64,000 nt of DNA from Arthrobacter sp. ov407 (GCF_900102895.1 NZ_FNGD01000007.1:124001-188000); one strand, 5' to 3'; shown: positions 1 through 9,459, numbered from the stretch's first letter. Notes: a model not told the origin generated them from the letters alone. Numbers and translations: made by a program.

Positions 1-360
1 CCCCAAGACCTTCGCGCTGTCGTCTCCATGGAGTTCCCGGATGGCACAGCACAGCCGTGGTTGAACGCCAATCCAGATCGTCGCCGGCTGTCCTACGGAT
101 ATTTGCTCCATCACGTCAGCCGGCCTGCCGCCCAGAGTGGCATGCGATAGGCGCAGCGCCCCAAACGCATGCCCATGCTGAAGTCCCATCTACGGCCGTT
201 TCCTGGTCCAGTGCACAGCGTCAACGACCTGTGACTGATCAGCGGAACTTCTTGGACCGGGCGCGTCGTTGCGTCAAACCCTGGAATCGCGTCTGCCCCA
301 CCGTTGGTAGTCTTTAGCCGACAATCGCCTTTCCACCAGACATCACTTGAGGTGCAATCC
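1..360. other. Region without a recognisable gene
   Basis: I see no convincing coding frame here. The two frames that stay open (57-317 plus, 111-461 minus) have compositions typical of shadow frames in high-GC DNA and no ribosome binding site. The stretch probably holds the promoter of the NmrA-like gene that starts at 361, but no clear -10/-35 pair stands out. Confidence 0.5.
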
Positions 361-1272
361 ATGACCGCGACGACACCCCCTCCGGGCACCGTCCTTCTCG
401 CCGGGGCCTCCGGCGATCTCGGCGGCCGGATCCTGCGGAATCTGGTCGCCCTGGGGGCCACCGTTCGGGTCCTGACACGACAAGAGACCGGAACAGCACG
501 GATTGCACAGCTACGCGCCCAGGGCGTCGAGGTGATCCAGTCCGATTACGACGATCCGGACAGCCTCCGAAGGGCCTGCACGGATGTTGACTGCGTGGTC
601 TCCGCGGTCAACGGTCTCGACGGCGCGATGTTAGGTGCGCAGTCGCGCTTGCTGGAGGCAGCGGTAGCGGCGGGCGTGCCGCGTTTCATCCCGTCCGATT
701 TCTCCATCGATTACCGTGGTATCCGGCCCCGAAGCAACCGGAACTTGCAGCTCCGCAGAGACTTCGCACAGAGATTGGACGCAACCGAAGTCCGGGCCAC
801 ATCGATCCTTAGCGGCGCCTTCACCGACATGCTATCCGGGCAGGCACCAATGATCCTGTTCTCCCGGCACCGTGTGCTCTTCTGGTCCGACCCCGACCAG
901 GTGCTCGACTTCACCACTAAAGACGACACGGCCACCTACACCGCCGCCGCCGCCCTCGACGAGCGGGCGCCCCGTGTCCTCCAGGTCGCCGGGGACCAGG
1001 TCACGGCAAGGACCCTGGCATCCACGATGACCGACTTGACGGGCACACAATTCCGGCTCCTCTACGCCGGCAGCGTCGGTTCCCTGACTGCTATGAGCCG
1101 GGCAGTCAGAGTCCTCATGCCGGCGACTGACGAGCCGTTCCCGCCGTGGCAGGGCATGCAGTACTTCGCCAGCATGTTCAGCGGCGACGCGAATCTGCGT
1201 TACATCGACAACGACCGGTACGGCAGCCGGAAATGGACGACCGTCCGGGACGTCCTGGAGCAGCACCGCTAG
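361..1272 (+). CDS. NmrA-like NAD(P)-binding oxidoreductase
   Basis: The product is a 303-residue protein of the atypical short-chain dehydrogenase / NmrA / isoflavone-reductase-like group. The N-terminus carries the Rossmann glycine motif GASGDLGG right after a short beta strand, then a run of alternating strands and helices; the middle (FIPSDFSIDY) matches the NmrA-type substrate lobe. The frame is open from 304, but the start at 361 puts the Rossmann strand about 10 residues from the N-terminus, as is usual in the family. The substrate cannot be read from sequence. The stop overlaps the end of the convergent hydrolase by four bases. NmrA-type proteins can also be non-catalytic NADP sensors. 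Confidence 0.85.
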   Translation: MTATTPPPGTVLLAGASGDLGGRILRNLVALGATVRVLTRQETGTARIAQLRAQGVEVIQSDYDDPDSLRRACTDVDCVVSAVNGLDGAMLGAQSRLLEAAVAAGVPRFIPSDFSIDYRGIRPRSNRNLQLRRDFAQRLDATEVRATSILSGAFTDMLSGQAPMILFSRHRVLFWSDPDQVLDFTTKDDTATYTAAAALDERAPRVLQVAGDQVTARTLASTMTDLTGTQFRLLYAGSVGSLTAMSRAVRVLMPATDEPFPPWQGMQYFASMFSGDANLRYIDNDRYGSRKWTTVRDVLEQHR

Positions 1273-1961
1273 CCGCGCTGCGCCGCCTCCTTGATCAGTG
1301 AAGCCACGGCCTGCGGCTGGGAGACGTACACGGAGTGGCTTGCGGCAACCTCGGTGACCGATGAACCGGCCCGTGCCGACATCGCCTGCTGCGCGGCCGG
1401 CGGAATCATCCGGTCCTCTGTGGTGATCAAGTACCAGCTGGGCAGGTCCCGCCAGGCGGGCCTGGTGACGGCCCCTTGGAGTGCGCCGACGCCCCAGGGG
1501 ACCTGCGAGTCAGCCATGAAGGCCGCCTGCCCGGGCGGCACATCCGCCGCGAATGAAGCGGCAAACTTCTCGCGGTCCAGGAAGAGGAACCCGTCCTGGG
1601 GCGGAAGGATGGGCGGGACCGGCGCGCCGGGCGGCGGATCGGCGATGAGGGTGTTCACGGATTCGCCCGAGTCGGGGACGAACCCGGCGATGTAGACGAG
1701 GGCAGCGACCTTCTCGTCAGTGCCGGCTTCGGTGACGACCGCGCCCCCGTAGGAGTGACCGACAAGCACCACGGGGCCCTCGCAGTCAGCAATCGCCCGC
1801 TTGGTAACGGCGACGTCGTCTTCCAGGGACACCGTCGGGTTCTGGACGACCTTGACGCTGTAGCCCTCCGCGGTCAGCAGGTCGTACACGCCCTGCCAGC
1901 CTGATCCGTCGACGAAGCCGCCGTGCACGAGCACGACGTTTTTTACTGATTCTTCGGACAT
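1269..1961 (-). CDS. Alpha/beta-fold hydrolase
   Basis: The 230-residue protein has the alpha/beta hydrolase plan: an N-terminal strand with VLVHGGF (oxyanion region), the nucleophile elbow GHSYGG near residue 81, and a C-terminal SHSVYVSQP segment that supplies the histidine. It resembles the small esterase-like hydrolases (EstC/HNL-like group) common in actinobacteria. I chose the ATG at 1961 because AGGAGA lies 5-10 bases before it; the frame runs further upstream (to 2033) but without a binding site. The natural substrate is unknown. It converges on the NmrA-like gene with a four-base overlap. Confidence 0.88.
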   Translation of the reverse strand: MSEESVKNVVLVHGGFVDGSGWQGVYDLLTAEGYSVKVVQNPTVSLEDDVAVTKRAIADCEGPVVLVGHSYGGAVVTEAGTDEKVAALVYIAGFVPDSGESVNTLIADPPPGAPVPPILPPQDGFLFLDREKFAASFAADVPPGQAAFMADSQVPWGVGALQGAVTRPAWRDLPSWYLITTEDRMIPPAAQQAMSARAGSSVTEVAASHSVYVSQPQAVASLIKEAAQRG

Positions 1962-2121
1962 GGGATTCTCCTGTTTCGTAAGGGAGTAATAGCCGGATGC
2001 TAGCCCGGGCCGCTTCCCGCCGCCAGAGTCCACTGACCGGGGAATGCACCGAAGTCTCCAGCCCGGCCGGGCCGCAAACCATCACCAAATCCAACGACCG
2101 CCGCGGGCACAGCGGCCCTCA

Positions 2122-2472
2122 TCAGCGAGCGTCCTCCTCCAAAGCGACGTGTTCCGCTGCGACGGCGTCGACGGTGCGGAGTTCTCCGAGCACGTTCACC
2201 TGATCGAACCAGGTGTACCAACCGGAACGCTCGACGCCTTGCAGGAAGGCGCCCGCGAGTTCGGCGTTCGGCGCCTGCCACACCGCGAACCAGTCGTAGT
2301 CCGCGCTGTGGTCGGCCGATCGGTCGACAGATCCCCAACCCAGCGTGACGATTCCCGCCTGAGCCATCTCGGCCATCGCCGCTTTGATCCCGGCGAAGAG
2401 TTCTTCCCTAAATTTGACCGGGGCCGCGAGGAACTCCCGCTTCGCTGTCCAGGTCTCTACTACGACGTACAT
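2122..2472 (-). CDS. Conserved hypothetical protein, 116 aa (DUF6616-like)
   Basis: This is a small soluble protein with no signal peptide or membrane segment. It begins MYVVVETWTAK, a beta strand typical of ferredoxin-like (dimeric alpha-beta barrel) folds, and has a later GWYTWFDQVNV stretch. I associate this pattern with the DUF6616 family, from memory and without a search. It lies on the same strand as the hydrolase at 1269-1961 but 160 bases upstream, so co-transcription is possible but not shown. No catalytic residues can be named. Confidence 0.7.
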   Translation of the reverse strand: MYVVVETWTAKREFLAAPVKFREELFAGIKAAMAEMAQAGIVTLGWGSVDRSADHSADYDWFAVWQAPNAELAGAFLQGVERSGWYTWFDQVNVLGELRTVDAVAAEHVALEEDAR

Positions 2473-2746
2473 AGCTTCCCTCCCAATCCGTGCGGCAGTT
2501 GACGTGCAAGGGTCACGCTAGGGGTGCGCACCCTGCTCGACAAGGGTCAAATGGTGAACTTTCCCAGGGATCTGGCCCACGGCGAACCCGAGCCGGGCGA
2601 CGGCAAGCACTCAAGCAACGATGATTGACAGCCCACTGCCAACAGCCACGGCCGAACTTCCGCCGGCATGAAGTCGACGGCGTGCACCTCACCACAGGGC
2701 GCGTCCCGTGACCTGTCCCCTGGTGCTCACGGCTCCGACGGACCGG

Positions 2747-3703
2747 CTAGTGCGTCCGCGCGTCGGCAAGCATTGCGAGTGAGACCTCCCAGAGCTGCTC
2801 GGCGGCGGCCGGGTCCAGCGCCCATTCCCGGACACCGGCGCCGACAGTCAGGGCGCCGGGTTTGGCGTCGTTGGCAATGATCTGCGCTTCGTTGGCATCT
2901 TCGAGGTAGCGTCCGCCGATCCCTTCGAACTCGGGCGCAACGGCCGCGACAAGCGTGGTGGAGGCGCCCTGCTGCGTGGTCTTCATCCCTGGCAGTGCCT
3001 TCCACTGTTCGATTTGCTCCTGCGAGGCGTGCCGTCCCAAATTAGTCTCGATGCCCCCTGGCATGACCGAGTTGGCAAAGATGCCGTCCCCAGACCAGCG
3101 CCGGGTCGACTCCACAGCAAACAGCGCATTCGCGGTCTTCGACTGCCCGTACGCTGCCCAGGGATCGTAGGCACGACGTTCGAAGTTGATGTCATCAAAG
3201 ACAACCGGGGAGGCCAGGTGGCCACTGGAGCTCAGCGAAACGATGCGAGCCTTGCCTGGCGAAGCCAGCGCATCATGCAGCCCGAGGGTGAGCGCGAAGT
3301 GCCCAAGGTGATTGGTCGCGAACTGCTCCTCCCAGCCATTGGAGGTGCGCCGCAACTCAGGGATCGCCATGACCCCGGCGTTGTTGATCAGCAGGTCCAG
3401 CGGAACAGTCCAGGAAACGGCGAACGCGTTCACGCTGCCCAGATCGAGCAAGTCGAGCGCTGCCACGTAGACGGCCGGGTTCCCGGTGGAGTCCATGATG
3501 TCCCTGGCCACCTCCACCCCCGCGTCGAGGTTCCTGACGGCGATCGTCACCTCGGCGCCGGCGCGGGCGAGCGAACGGGCCGTCTCGACACCAATTCCGG
3601 AAGCCCCGCCGGTGACGATGGCGTGCTTTCCCGAGAGATCCACGCCGGCGATGACTTCATCGGCCGTGGTGGTGGCATTGAATTTCGTGGTGATTCTAGT
3701 CAT
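2747..3703 (-). CDS. Short-chain dehydrogenase/reductase (retinol dehydrogenase-like)
   Basis: The 318-residue SDR has the full set of classical motifs: cofactor loop TGGASGIG near residue 31, NNAG after a hydrophobic strand, catalytic Ser in SLSSSGH and the YGQSK active-site pair. Its length and the NHLGHF motif place it with the retinol-dehydrogenase/WW-oxidoreductase-like SDRs that reduce or oxidise lipophilic alcohols; the true substrate is unknown. The ATG at 3703 is chosen because AAAAGGG precedes it. The frame stays open further upstream only because it reads through the 56-base C run (polyglycine), which is not plausible protein. That run lies 41 bases upstream of the start, in the promoter region. 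Confidence 0.88.
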   Translation of the reverse strand: MTRITTKFNATTTADEVIAGVDLSGKHAIVTGGASGIGVETARSLARAGAEVTIAVRNLDAGVEVARDIMDSTGNPAVYVAALDLLDLGSVNAFAVSWTVPLDLLINNAGVMAIPELRRTSNGWEEQFATNHLGHFALTLGLHDALASPGKARIVSLSSSGHLASPVVFDDINFERRAYDPWAAYGQSKTANALFAVESTRRWSGDGIFANSVMPGGIETNLGRHASQEQIEQWKALPGMKTTQQGASTTLVAAVAPEFEGIGGRYLEDANEAQIIANDAKPGALTVGAGVREWALDPAAAEQLWEVSLAMLADARTH

Positions 3704-3742
3704 GACGGGAACCCTTTTCAGTGCGGTTCTCGGGGCATCTGT

Positions 3743-3802
<60 letters not shown>

Positions 3803-3962
3803 AGAGGGTCGCGAATACCCGGTGGCCCACAATCCAAGGCTACGCGCGGCAAGGACGAGAAGGGAGCCTCTGCCGGTGCCGCGCCGATGCCCCTCGCGGC
3901 CTGCTCGATGCAGTGCGGATGTTACGGATCCGCTGCCCTGGACTGTTCGGCTGCGCCGCTAT

Positions 3963-5013
3963 CTACGCCATCATGTCGCGCACCAGCGGAGCCACGCGGG
4001 AGCCGAAGAGCTCGATGCTCGTCACTATTTGGCTCTGGGGCACTCCGGGCATGCCGTACTTCAGGTCGAAGCGGCTCGCCCCGAGTGTCTTGAGCGTCTC
4101 GGCGATCTTTCGGGCCACGGTCTCAGGCGAGCCCACATGGAGTGCTCCCCCGGGCCGACGTCCCGGAGGAAGCTCTGCATCGTCGGCGGCCTGAATCCGC
4201 GCACCCGGGCGGCTTCAGCGAACGCGGTTTCGTAGTGGGGCCAGAATTCTTCGATCGCGCGTTCATCGGTGGCGGCAACGTGCCCGGGCGAGTGCACACC
4301 GACGGGGCGCTCGGGATGGCCGAACTCAGCCAGGGCCCGATGGAACAGTCCCGCGAACGGTGCAAAGCGTGCAGTTTCGCCGCCGATGATGGCAATCATG
4401 AGGGAGAAGCCGTAGCGTGCGGCGCGCACCACCGATTCCGGGCTGCCGCCGACGCCGATCCAGGTGGAGAGGTGCCCAGATTCCGTGCGGGGATAAACGG
4501 TCTGTCCCTGCAGGGCTGCCCGGGTATTGCCGCTCCAGGTGACGGGCCTTTCCTTGAGAAGCTCGGCGAACAGGTTACCTTTTCTTCAAAAAGTTCGTCA
4601 TAGTTTCGGAGGTCGTACCCGAACAGCGGGAAGGACTCGGTGCTTGATCCTCGTCCGAGGATGACCTCGGCGCGGCCGCTGGAGAGTGAGTCCAAGGTTG
4701 AATAGCGCTGGAAAACCCGGACGGGGTCATCGGAACTGATGACCGTGACTGCGGATCCAAGGTGGATGCGTGAGGTGCGGGCTGCGATCGCGGCGAGAAC
4801 GACGTCGCCCGCTGAGAGGGGAAAGCTTTCGGTATGGTGTTCGCCGATCCCGAAGTAGTCCACGCCGGTCTCCTCGGCGAGCACGCCCTCGTCGACGAGG
4901 TTCCGGATGGTCTGGGCGTCCGAATGCCGCGCCCCGGAGCTGTCGGTGTGGACATCACCAAAGGTATCGAGCCCGAGGGTGACGGCCCCGGGGACCACCG
5001 CGTGTTCAGTCAT
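3963..5013 (-). pseudogene. LLM-class flavin-dependent oxidoreductase, two frameshifts
   Basis: Read across three frames, this is a complete luciferase-like monooxygenase of about 350 residues. The N-terminal part (GVDYFGIGEHHTESFPLS) carries the usual flavin-site strand. The middle part (WIGVGGSPESVVRAARYGF) and the C-terminal part (HVGSPETVARKIAETLKTLG, ending GSRVAPLVRDMMA) are also typical. The frame breaks once near 4574-4584, just after DELFEEK, and again in the CCCCC run at 4147-4151. Each break is repaired by adding one base. Both ends are intact and the start at 5013 overlaps the stop of the DoxX gene by 8 bases, so the gene is either a very recent pseudogene or an intact gene with two base-call errors. 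Confidence 0.85.
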
Positions 5014-5470
5014 TGTTGAGCCGCTCTCGGCCCAGAATAGCCAGGGTTTGCCGGGTTGCATCTCCACGTGTGGTCTTGCGGTCCAGTACGAGGGCCGCGG
5101 CGATGCCGAGCATCCAGATGTCCTTTGCCAGCCCGGTTCCCTGCGGGCTGGGCCGGATGCCGTCCTCCAAGGTCATGCCGGGCGTCCTCAGGTACATCGC
5201 GAACAGCGACCCGGAGAAGATCCCGAGACCGATCCCGGCCAGGCGACTGGGCAGGAAGGGTGTCAGCAAGGCCGCACCGAGCGTCATCTCCGCGTAGCTG
5301 AGCATTTTGCCGAACCTCTCGGCGTCGATTCTGCTGACCGGCGGAATAACCCTGGCTGCCATGGCCTGAAGCCCCGCCGCGCTGTCCTTGTCCAGCTTGC
5401 GTTTGCCCAAACCGGTATTCAGGATGAATGCTCCTGTGGTCAGGCGCAGGGGGATGTGATTGAGCCTCAT
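5006..5470 (-). CDS. DoxX-like integral membrane protein
   Basis: The 154-residue protein has an N-terminal RLTTGAFILNTGLGKRKL segment typical of DoxX/DUF4267-type four-helix membrane proteins, then hydrophobic segments around LSYAEMTLGAALLTPFLPSRLAGIGLGIF and DIWMLGIAAALVLD. Members of the family act in redox-linked membrane complexes, but no reaction can be deduced here. Its stop overlaps the LLM oxidoreductase start by 8 bases, which points to translational coupling of a membrane protein with a flavin enzyme. Confidence 0.8.
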   Translation of the reverse strand: MRLNHIPLRLTTGAFILNTGLGKRKLDKDSAAGLQAMAARVIPPVSRIDAERFGKMLSYAEMTLGAALLTPFLPSRLAGIGLGIFSGSLFAMYLRTPGMTLEDGIRPSPQGTGLAKDIWMLGIAAALVLDRKTTRGDATRQTLAILGRERLNND

Positions 5471-5691
5471 GGTCGACTCCTTTCATGAAATCTGGTGATA
5501 GTTCCGGCCCGGGCCAGGCCGTCATGCGCTCCCCTCGTGCCGCGGACCTCTCGATCGCGGCAGTGAGCCAGTGGCGTGCGCCGGCGAAGCCCAGCACGGT
5601 GTGGGGGCCGGCCGAGCTGGACTTCACTCATGAGACGGTCCTCCTCACCGCTCCAGGTACTTGCGATTGCAAATACCTATGGAGTTAACTG

Positions 5692-5901
5692 GTAGGCATA
5701 CACGAAAATTCCGGGCCCGATGAGGTGGATGCCCTGCTCAAGCGGCTTGTCGAGGACTCGCTGCCTGGTCGGCGCGGAGAGCCGGCGCTTCCTGGCCGCG
5801 CGACGACGGGCGGGGTCCCGGTGTTCCTGCTGGGTCGGGCCCGGGCCTTCGGTTCCATGAAGGTGCATGTCGCCGGAGATGGCACCCCACGCCAGGGCTA
5901 A
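5692..5901 (+). other. Possible coding remnant, about 65 codons without a proper start
   Basis: The gap between the DoxX gene and the YbdK-type gene (5471-5897) holds no convincing whole gene. One plus frame is open from a TAA just before 5692 to a TAA at 5899-5901 and reads like protein (an acidic/basic helix DEVDALLKRLVEDSL, then VPVFLLGRARAFGSMKVHVAG). It has no ATG/GTG with a ribosome binding site at its beginning, so it may be the tail of a decayed gene or chance. Its end overlaps the stop of the YbdK-type gene. Confidence 0.25.
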
Positions 5902-7088
5902 ACGGAGAGTGCGGCCAAATCCGTGCTTGGGCTAGCAGTTTCTCCGTCCCCTTCAAGGAAAGGTTCGCTGAGGCCGGAGTAGTCGGCGGGTTCCTGGTGA
6001 GTGAGGCCGGTGGCGAGGGCGACGACGTCGGCGAGCCTGCCCTTGCGCTCGAACGCTTGCCGCTGCCGGCTGGCCCCCGTGCCCTGAACAAGGATCCTCT
6101 GCAGTGACTCCGTGACGTAGGCGGCATCGCCGGTATCGTCCAGGGCCTCTCGGACATGGCCGTGGAGCGCGTCGAAGACGTTTCTGGCGGTGTCTGGCCG
6201 ATGCGTTACCGGATGCAGGAGCTCCCCCTCAGTGCCCCAGCGGCTGGCGCGCCAGGCTCCCTGACGCAGGATTGCGGCGGGAACCATGTCCGGTGACTGT
6301 CCGGCTTCCCATTCCCGGGCGGCCGTCTCCACCAGTGCCCGCACCAGCGCGGCAATCAGCGCGGCGTCGCGGGCATCAAGACAAACATCGGCCACCCGGA
6401 CCTCAACGGTCGGGTGACGGATGGACAGACGGGCGTCAAAATCCGGGCTGGTGACGACCCCTGTGCCCGACAGACCTTCCACCAGCGACTGGTAGGCCTG
6501 TGCCGAACCGAAGACCTCTGTGGGCCCGGCTGAGGACCACCGATTCCACGCCTGGGTTCGGAAGCTGGCGTATCCGCTGTCTGTGCCGTTCCAGAACGGG
6601 GAATTTGAGCTCAGTGCCATGAGCGGCGGCAGCCAGGCTCTGATCCGGTCCAGGACCGCGACACCTTCCTCATCGGAGCCCACGGAAACGTGGACATGGT
6701 ATCCGCAGGTCAGCTGCTCGCGGGCCGTCAGAGCGAATTTCTCCATCAAGGCGTCATAACGAACGTTGCGGGTGGCCTGCGGTGTGGCTGGCAGCGGAGA
6801 CGTGGCCAGGGCGGCGATCCTCGCGCCCGCCATCCGGGCCAGCGAGTCGGCATACGCCCGACCCGCCCGTATCTCGGCCGAGAGTCCGCTCAGGCTGGCA
6901 TGCGGGTGCGTGATGGCTTCGAGCTGTTCCTGCTGAAGCTCGGCGGCCAGCATCTGGACGGGTGCCAGGTGGTTCACCGCCGGGAAGGCAGGATCATGCA
7001 GGCGAAGCACCTCTCCGGCCAGGGGCAGAGGGTACCCGCTGTCGGGATCCACGATCAGGAATTCTTCTTCAACACCAAAAGTACGCAC
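5898..7088 (-). CDS. Carboxylate-amine ligase, YbdK/GCS2 family
   Basis: The 396-residue protein begins RTFGVEEEFLIVD, the diagnostic N-terminus of the glutamate-cysteine ligase family 2 (YbdK). It continues with TCGYHVHVSV (metal/ATP site histidines), NSPFWNGTDSGYASFR and RHPTVEVRVADVC, all in family order. Such enzymes make a gamma-glutamyl-type amide bond with ATP; in actinobacteria many copies are not the mycothiol enzyme and their substrates are unknown. The start is GTG at 7088. It diverges from the ACT-domain membrane protein at 7301, with about 210 bases between them for two promoters. Confidence 0.9.
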   Translation of the reverse strand: MRTFGVEEEFLIVDPDSGYPLPLAGEVLRLHDPAFPAVNHLAPVQMLAAELQQEQLEAITHPHASLSGLSAEIRAGRAYADSLARMAGARIAALATSPLPATPQATRNVRYDALMEKFALTAREQLTCGYHVHVSVGSDEEGVAVLDRIRAWLPPLMALSSNSPFWNGTDSGYASFRTQAWNRWSSAGPTEVFGSAQAYQSLVEGLSGTGVVTSPDFDARLSIRHPTVEVRVADVCLDARDAALIAALVRALVETAAREWEAGQSPDMVPAAILRQGAWRASRWGTEGELLHPVTHRPDTARNVFDALHGHVREALDDTGDAAYVTESLQRILVQGTGASRQRQAFERKGRLADVVALATGLTHQEPADYSGLSEPFLEGDGETASPSTDLAALSV

Positions 7089-7300
7089 GTGCTAAGTGTG
7101 ACCGACGAAAGCGACAGCGAAAGACCACGGGTCACTGGCCGCGGGCAAAGGCGGCCATGGTCACGCCTGGGTGGTCAGCAGGAGCCCGACGGCGGCCTCG
7201 CCATCGAGAGGGGCCATTGCCGAGCAGAACCGGTCCAGAGTTGATTCGCTGTTGGTACTGCCGCCACCTCTCCGCAAGGTCCATCCGCGACCATGGAGGC

Positions 7301-8149
7301 ATGAAACAACGTGCCCGGGGCACCTCAGCCTCCGTGTTGGCCTGTGAAGTGTGCGGGCAACTGCCCCATCCTCAGAAAATCCGTCTGACACTGGCCAATG
7401 TGGCCGTCATGTTGCCCATTGAGCTGGTGGTTCACGCCGCGGTGGTGAACACGGGACTGCCCTACGTCCAGAAAGTGCTGGTGCTGACTTTGACCGCGAC
7501 GGCGCTGGTGATCTGGGTAGCCGAGCCCTCCGTCCGACGGGCGCTGCGGGATTGGCTACATGCCCCGGCACTGAACCACCGGCGGCGTCTGCATGCGACG
7601 GCGGCCCTGTGGCGAATCCGCGCCGTTATCGATGACGGGCCAGGTGCGCAGGGGAAGTTGGCCCGCGGTGCGGCCGGTGTGAAAGCGGACATTCTCGGTC
7701 TTCAGCGCCATCCTGCCAGGGAAGGAGTCCTGACAGAACTAATCGTTGCCGCACCGGAGCACACGACCCAGACTGAGCTGCTCACCGCCGTCGGTGCCAG
7801 CGGGGGTCGCGAAGTGAGTGCCTGGCCGACGACGGCCCTTGCCCTGGCTGATGGGCCGACAAAAGCCCTGAGTCTGGCCGTCAGGGTGGCGGAGAATCCG
7901 GACGAACTTCAACTCGCGGTCGCTGAGATGCTTGGCGCGGAACTCGTCCCCGATCACAGCGGCGCAAACCCCGCCGCCAGTGCTGCAATCGTCCTGAAAA
8001 TACCGTCACCGCTACTTGGCCCTCTGGTATTTTCCCGACCGCAGGCGCCGTTTACCGAGGCCGAGTCCTCACGTGCCCACCGACTTGCCGAACTGGCTGA
8101 GTTGGCTGAGTTTTCGCGGCGACGCCTGGTCGCTTCAGTGATCGACTAA
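7301..8149 (+). CDS. Membrane-anchored ACT-domain protein
   Basis: The 282-residue protein seems to be a fusion. Residues about 25-85 form two hydrophobic helices (NVAVMLPIELVVHAAVV and VQKVLVLTLTATALVIWV) followed by a basic RDWL segment. This resembles the membrane tail of some antibiotic-biosynthesis-monooxygenase-like proteins. Residues about 100-200 look like an ACT-type regulatory fold (IRAVIDDGPGAQGKLARG..., then VLTELIVAAPEHTTQTELLTAVGASGG). ACT domains bind amino acids; the ligand cannot be read. The ATG at 7301 follows GGAGG by only one base, so the start is uncertain and could be slightly further in. Confidence 0.65.
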   Translation: MKQRARGTSASVLACEVCGQLPHPQKIRLTLANVAVMLPIELVVHAAVVNTGLPYVQKVLVLTLTATALVIWVAEPSVRRALRDWLHAPALNHRRRLHATAALWRIRAVIDDGPGAQGKLARGAAGVKADILGLQRHPAREGVLTELIVAAPEHTTQTELLTAVGASGGREVSAWPTTALALADGPTKALSLAVRVAENPDELQLAVAEMLGAELVPDHSGANPAASAAIVLKIPSPLLGPLVFSRPQAPFTEAESSRAHRLAELAELAEFSRRRLVASVID

Positions 8150-8325
8150 GCACCCTGCCGGGCAGCGCGCCGTGCGATTCAGCCGGTACCACGAACCATT
8201 AGTCGCGGTACCTTCATCCGGGGACGGGAAGGGTTCACCGGTGTCTCCGGACGTGTCAGGGGGATCACACGACACAAAGGAATCTTTTGGTTATGCCCTC
8301 GAGACCGCCAGTTAATCTTGAAGGC

Positions 8326-8838
8326 ATGGAATCGTCCGAGGCGGAAGCCCTTATCCTTGCCGGCGCCGGCACGGTGTGGGACATCATTACTGACGCGGGC
8401 AACTACCCCGTCTGGGATTCTGGGGTCAGCGAAGTCAGCGGTGTGATCAGCGCCGGCGGCAGGATAAGGGTCCGGACGCGGGATGGCGGCAAGAGGACCT
8501 TCCGTCTGCTGGTCCATCAGGTCCCGGGCCGCCTTGTGACTTGGAGTGGCGGCCTGCCCCTGGGACTGCTCAAGGTAGTACGCACTTTCACCGTCAGTGA
8601 CCACACGGGGTTCACGCACCTGGCTGTGCGGGAGACTGCCAGCGGCCCGCTCCGAAGCCTGGTCCGGAAGACGTTGCCCGGTGCCGAGCCGGCGCTGAAC
8701 GGTTACGTCGCCGCAGTAAAATTCCGTGCCGAACTGCTCAGCTTCCACCTCGAAGGGGCGATCTTTTCCGGCGGGACATCCACTGCCGCACCAGATGCCA
8801 CGACCAAGCCAATGCAGCGGACCGGGACAACCCGCTGA
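8326..8838 (+). CDS. SRPBCC-family protein (polyketide cyclase/START-like)
   Basis: The protein of about 170 residues begins with a strand, then a GAGTVWDIITDAGNYPVWDSG helix-and-turn block characteristic of the SRPBCC hydrophobic-ligand fold. It continues with GGRIRVRTRDGG and LVTWSGGLPLGL strands and ends in a long C-terminal helix (LNGYVAAVKFRAELL) that closes the cavity. The frame is open from 8287, but the ATG at 8326 has GAAGG upstream and gives the normal family length. Ligand and role are unknown. It stands alone between the ACT protein and a convergent MarR-like gene. Confidence 0.8.
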   Translation: MESSEAEALILAGAGTVWDIITDAGNYPVWDSGVSEVSGVISAGGRIRVRTRDGGKRTFRLLVHQVPGRLVTWSGGLPLGLLKVVRTFTVSDHTGFTHLAVRETASGPLRSLVRKTLPGAEPALNGYVAAVKFRAELLSFHLEGAIFSGGTSTAAPDATTKPMQRTGTTR

Positions 8839-9039
8839 AGGCAGGAGTTTGGCGCGAATGCACACTACCCGGTACAGGCGACTGCATCCTGCGACTGCCG
8901 TCGCCTTAACAGGGCCGAACGGGACCGCCTCCGGTTTTGCTGCGGACAGGCTATAGCTGGATGAACTCGGCAACCGCCAGATCAGCACCGGGGGCGGGCC
9001 AGACTCCAGGGCCGCTATCTGCGCTATTCCTAATCCCAC

Positions 9040-9459
9040 CTAACGCGAGGCGAGCCGGTCGGCGTTGTTGCTCATGCGTTCCAGGACGCTGACAGCTATG
9101 GAGTACTCATCCGCTCCGATTCCTGCCGTGAGCTCACGCCGGGCAGCTTCGACCAGCCCGGCTGCCTCCGAGCGCAGTGCCGAGCCGGCCTCGGTCAGCG
9201 CGAGGCGATCATCCAGAAGGAGCACGAGCCCGCGTCGAACCAGCGCGGCGAGGTCTCGCTCCTGCCCGCCGCCGCCGTCGGCTGCGTTGAAAGGGCGCAG
9301 AGCATCCCGTATCTCTGCCGGCGTGACGGGGGCGGCGCTCAACGTATCCAGGACCTGCCACTGCCTTCTGGACAGGTGGACACGGGCCAGCGTGGAATCG
9401 AGTTGTGCCTGCAGCGACGCATCCAGGCGCCTGACCCAGTAGCCCATGGGCATGTTCAC
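9040..9459 (-). CDS. MarR-like winged-helix regulator
   Basis: The protein of about 139 residues starts with a helix (YWVRRLDASLQAQLDSTLARVHLSRRQWQVLDTLSAAPVTPAEI) that corresponds to the dimerisation helix plus first helix of MarR proteins. It then has an HTH region with DLAALVRRGLVLLLDDRLALTEAG as recognition helix and wing, and a C-terminal dimer helix. The frame opens at GTG 9459; an ATG at 9453 is an equally good start. No clear operator is visible around it. It is about 200 bases from the MFS exporter gene on the same strand and could be its regulator, which is inference. Confidence 0.72.
   Translation of the reverse strand: MNMPMGYWVRRLDASLQAQLDSTLARVHLSRRQWQVLDTLSAAPVTPAEIRDALRPFNAADGGGGQERDLAALVRRGLVLLLDDRLALTEAGSALRSEAAGLVEAARRELTAGIGADEYSIAVSVLERMSNNADRLASR

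Noticed and set aside
5677..5885. Two minus frames in the gap between DoxX and YbdK-type genes
   Set aside because: Arg/Ser/Pro-rich shadows without binding sites; only the plus frame at 5692 looks protein-like and even that lacks a start.
8179..9039. 286-codon minus frame over the SRPBCC gene
   Set aside because: The plus-strand SRPBCC protein has clear family motifs; this frame has none.
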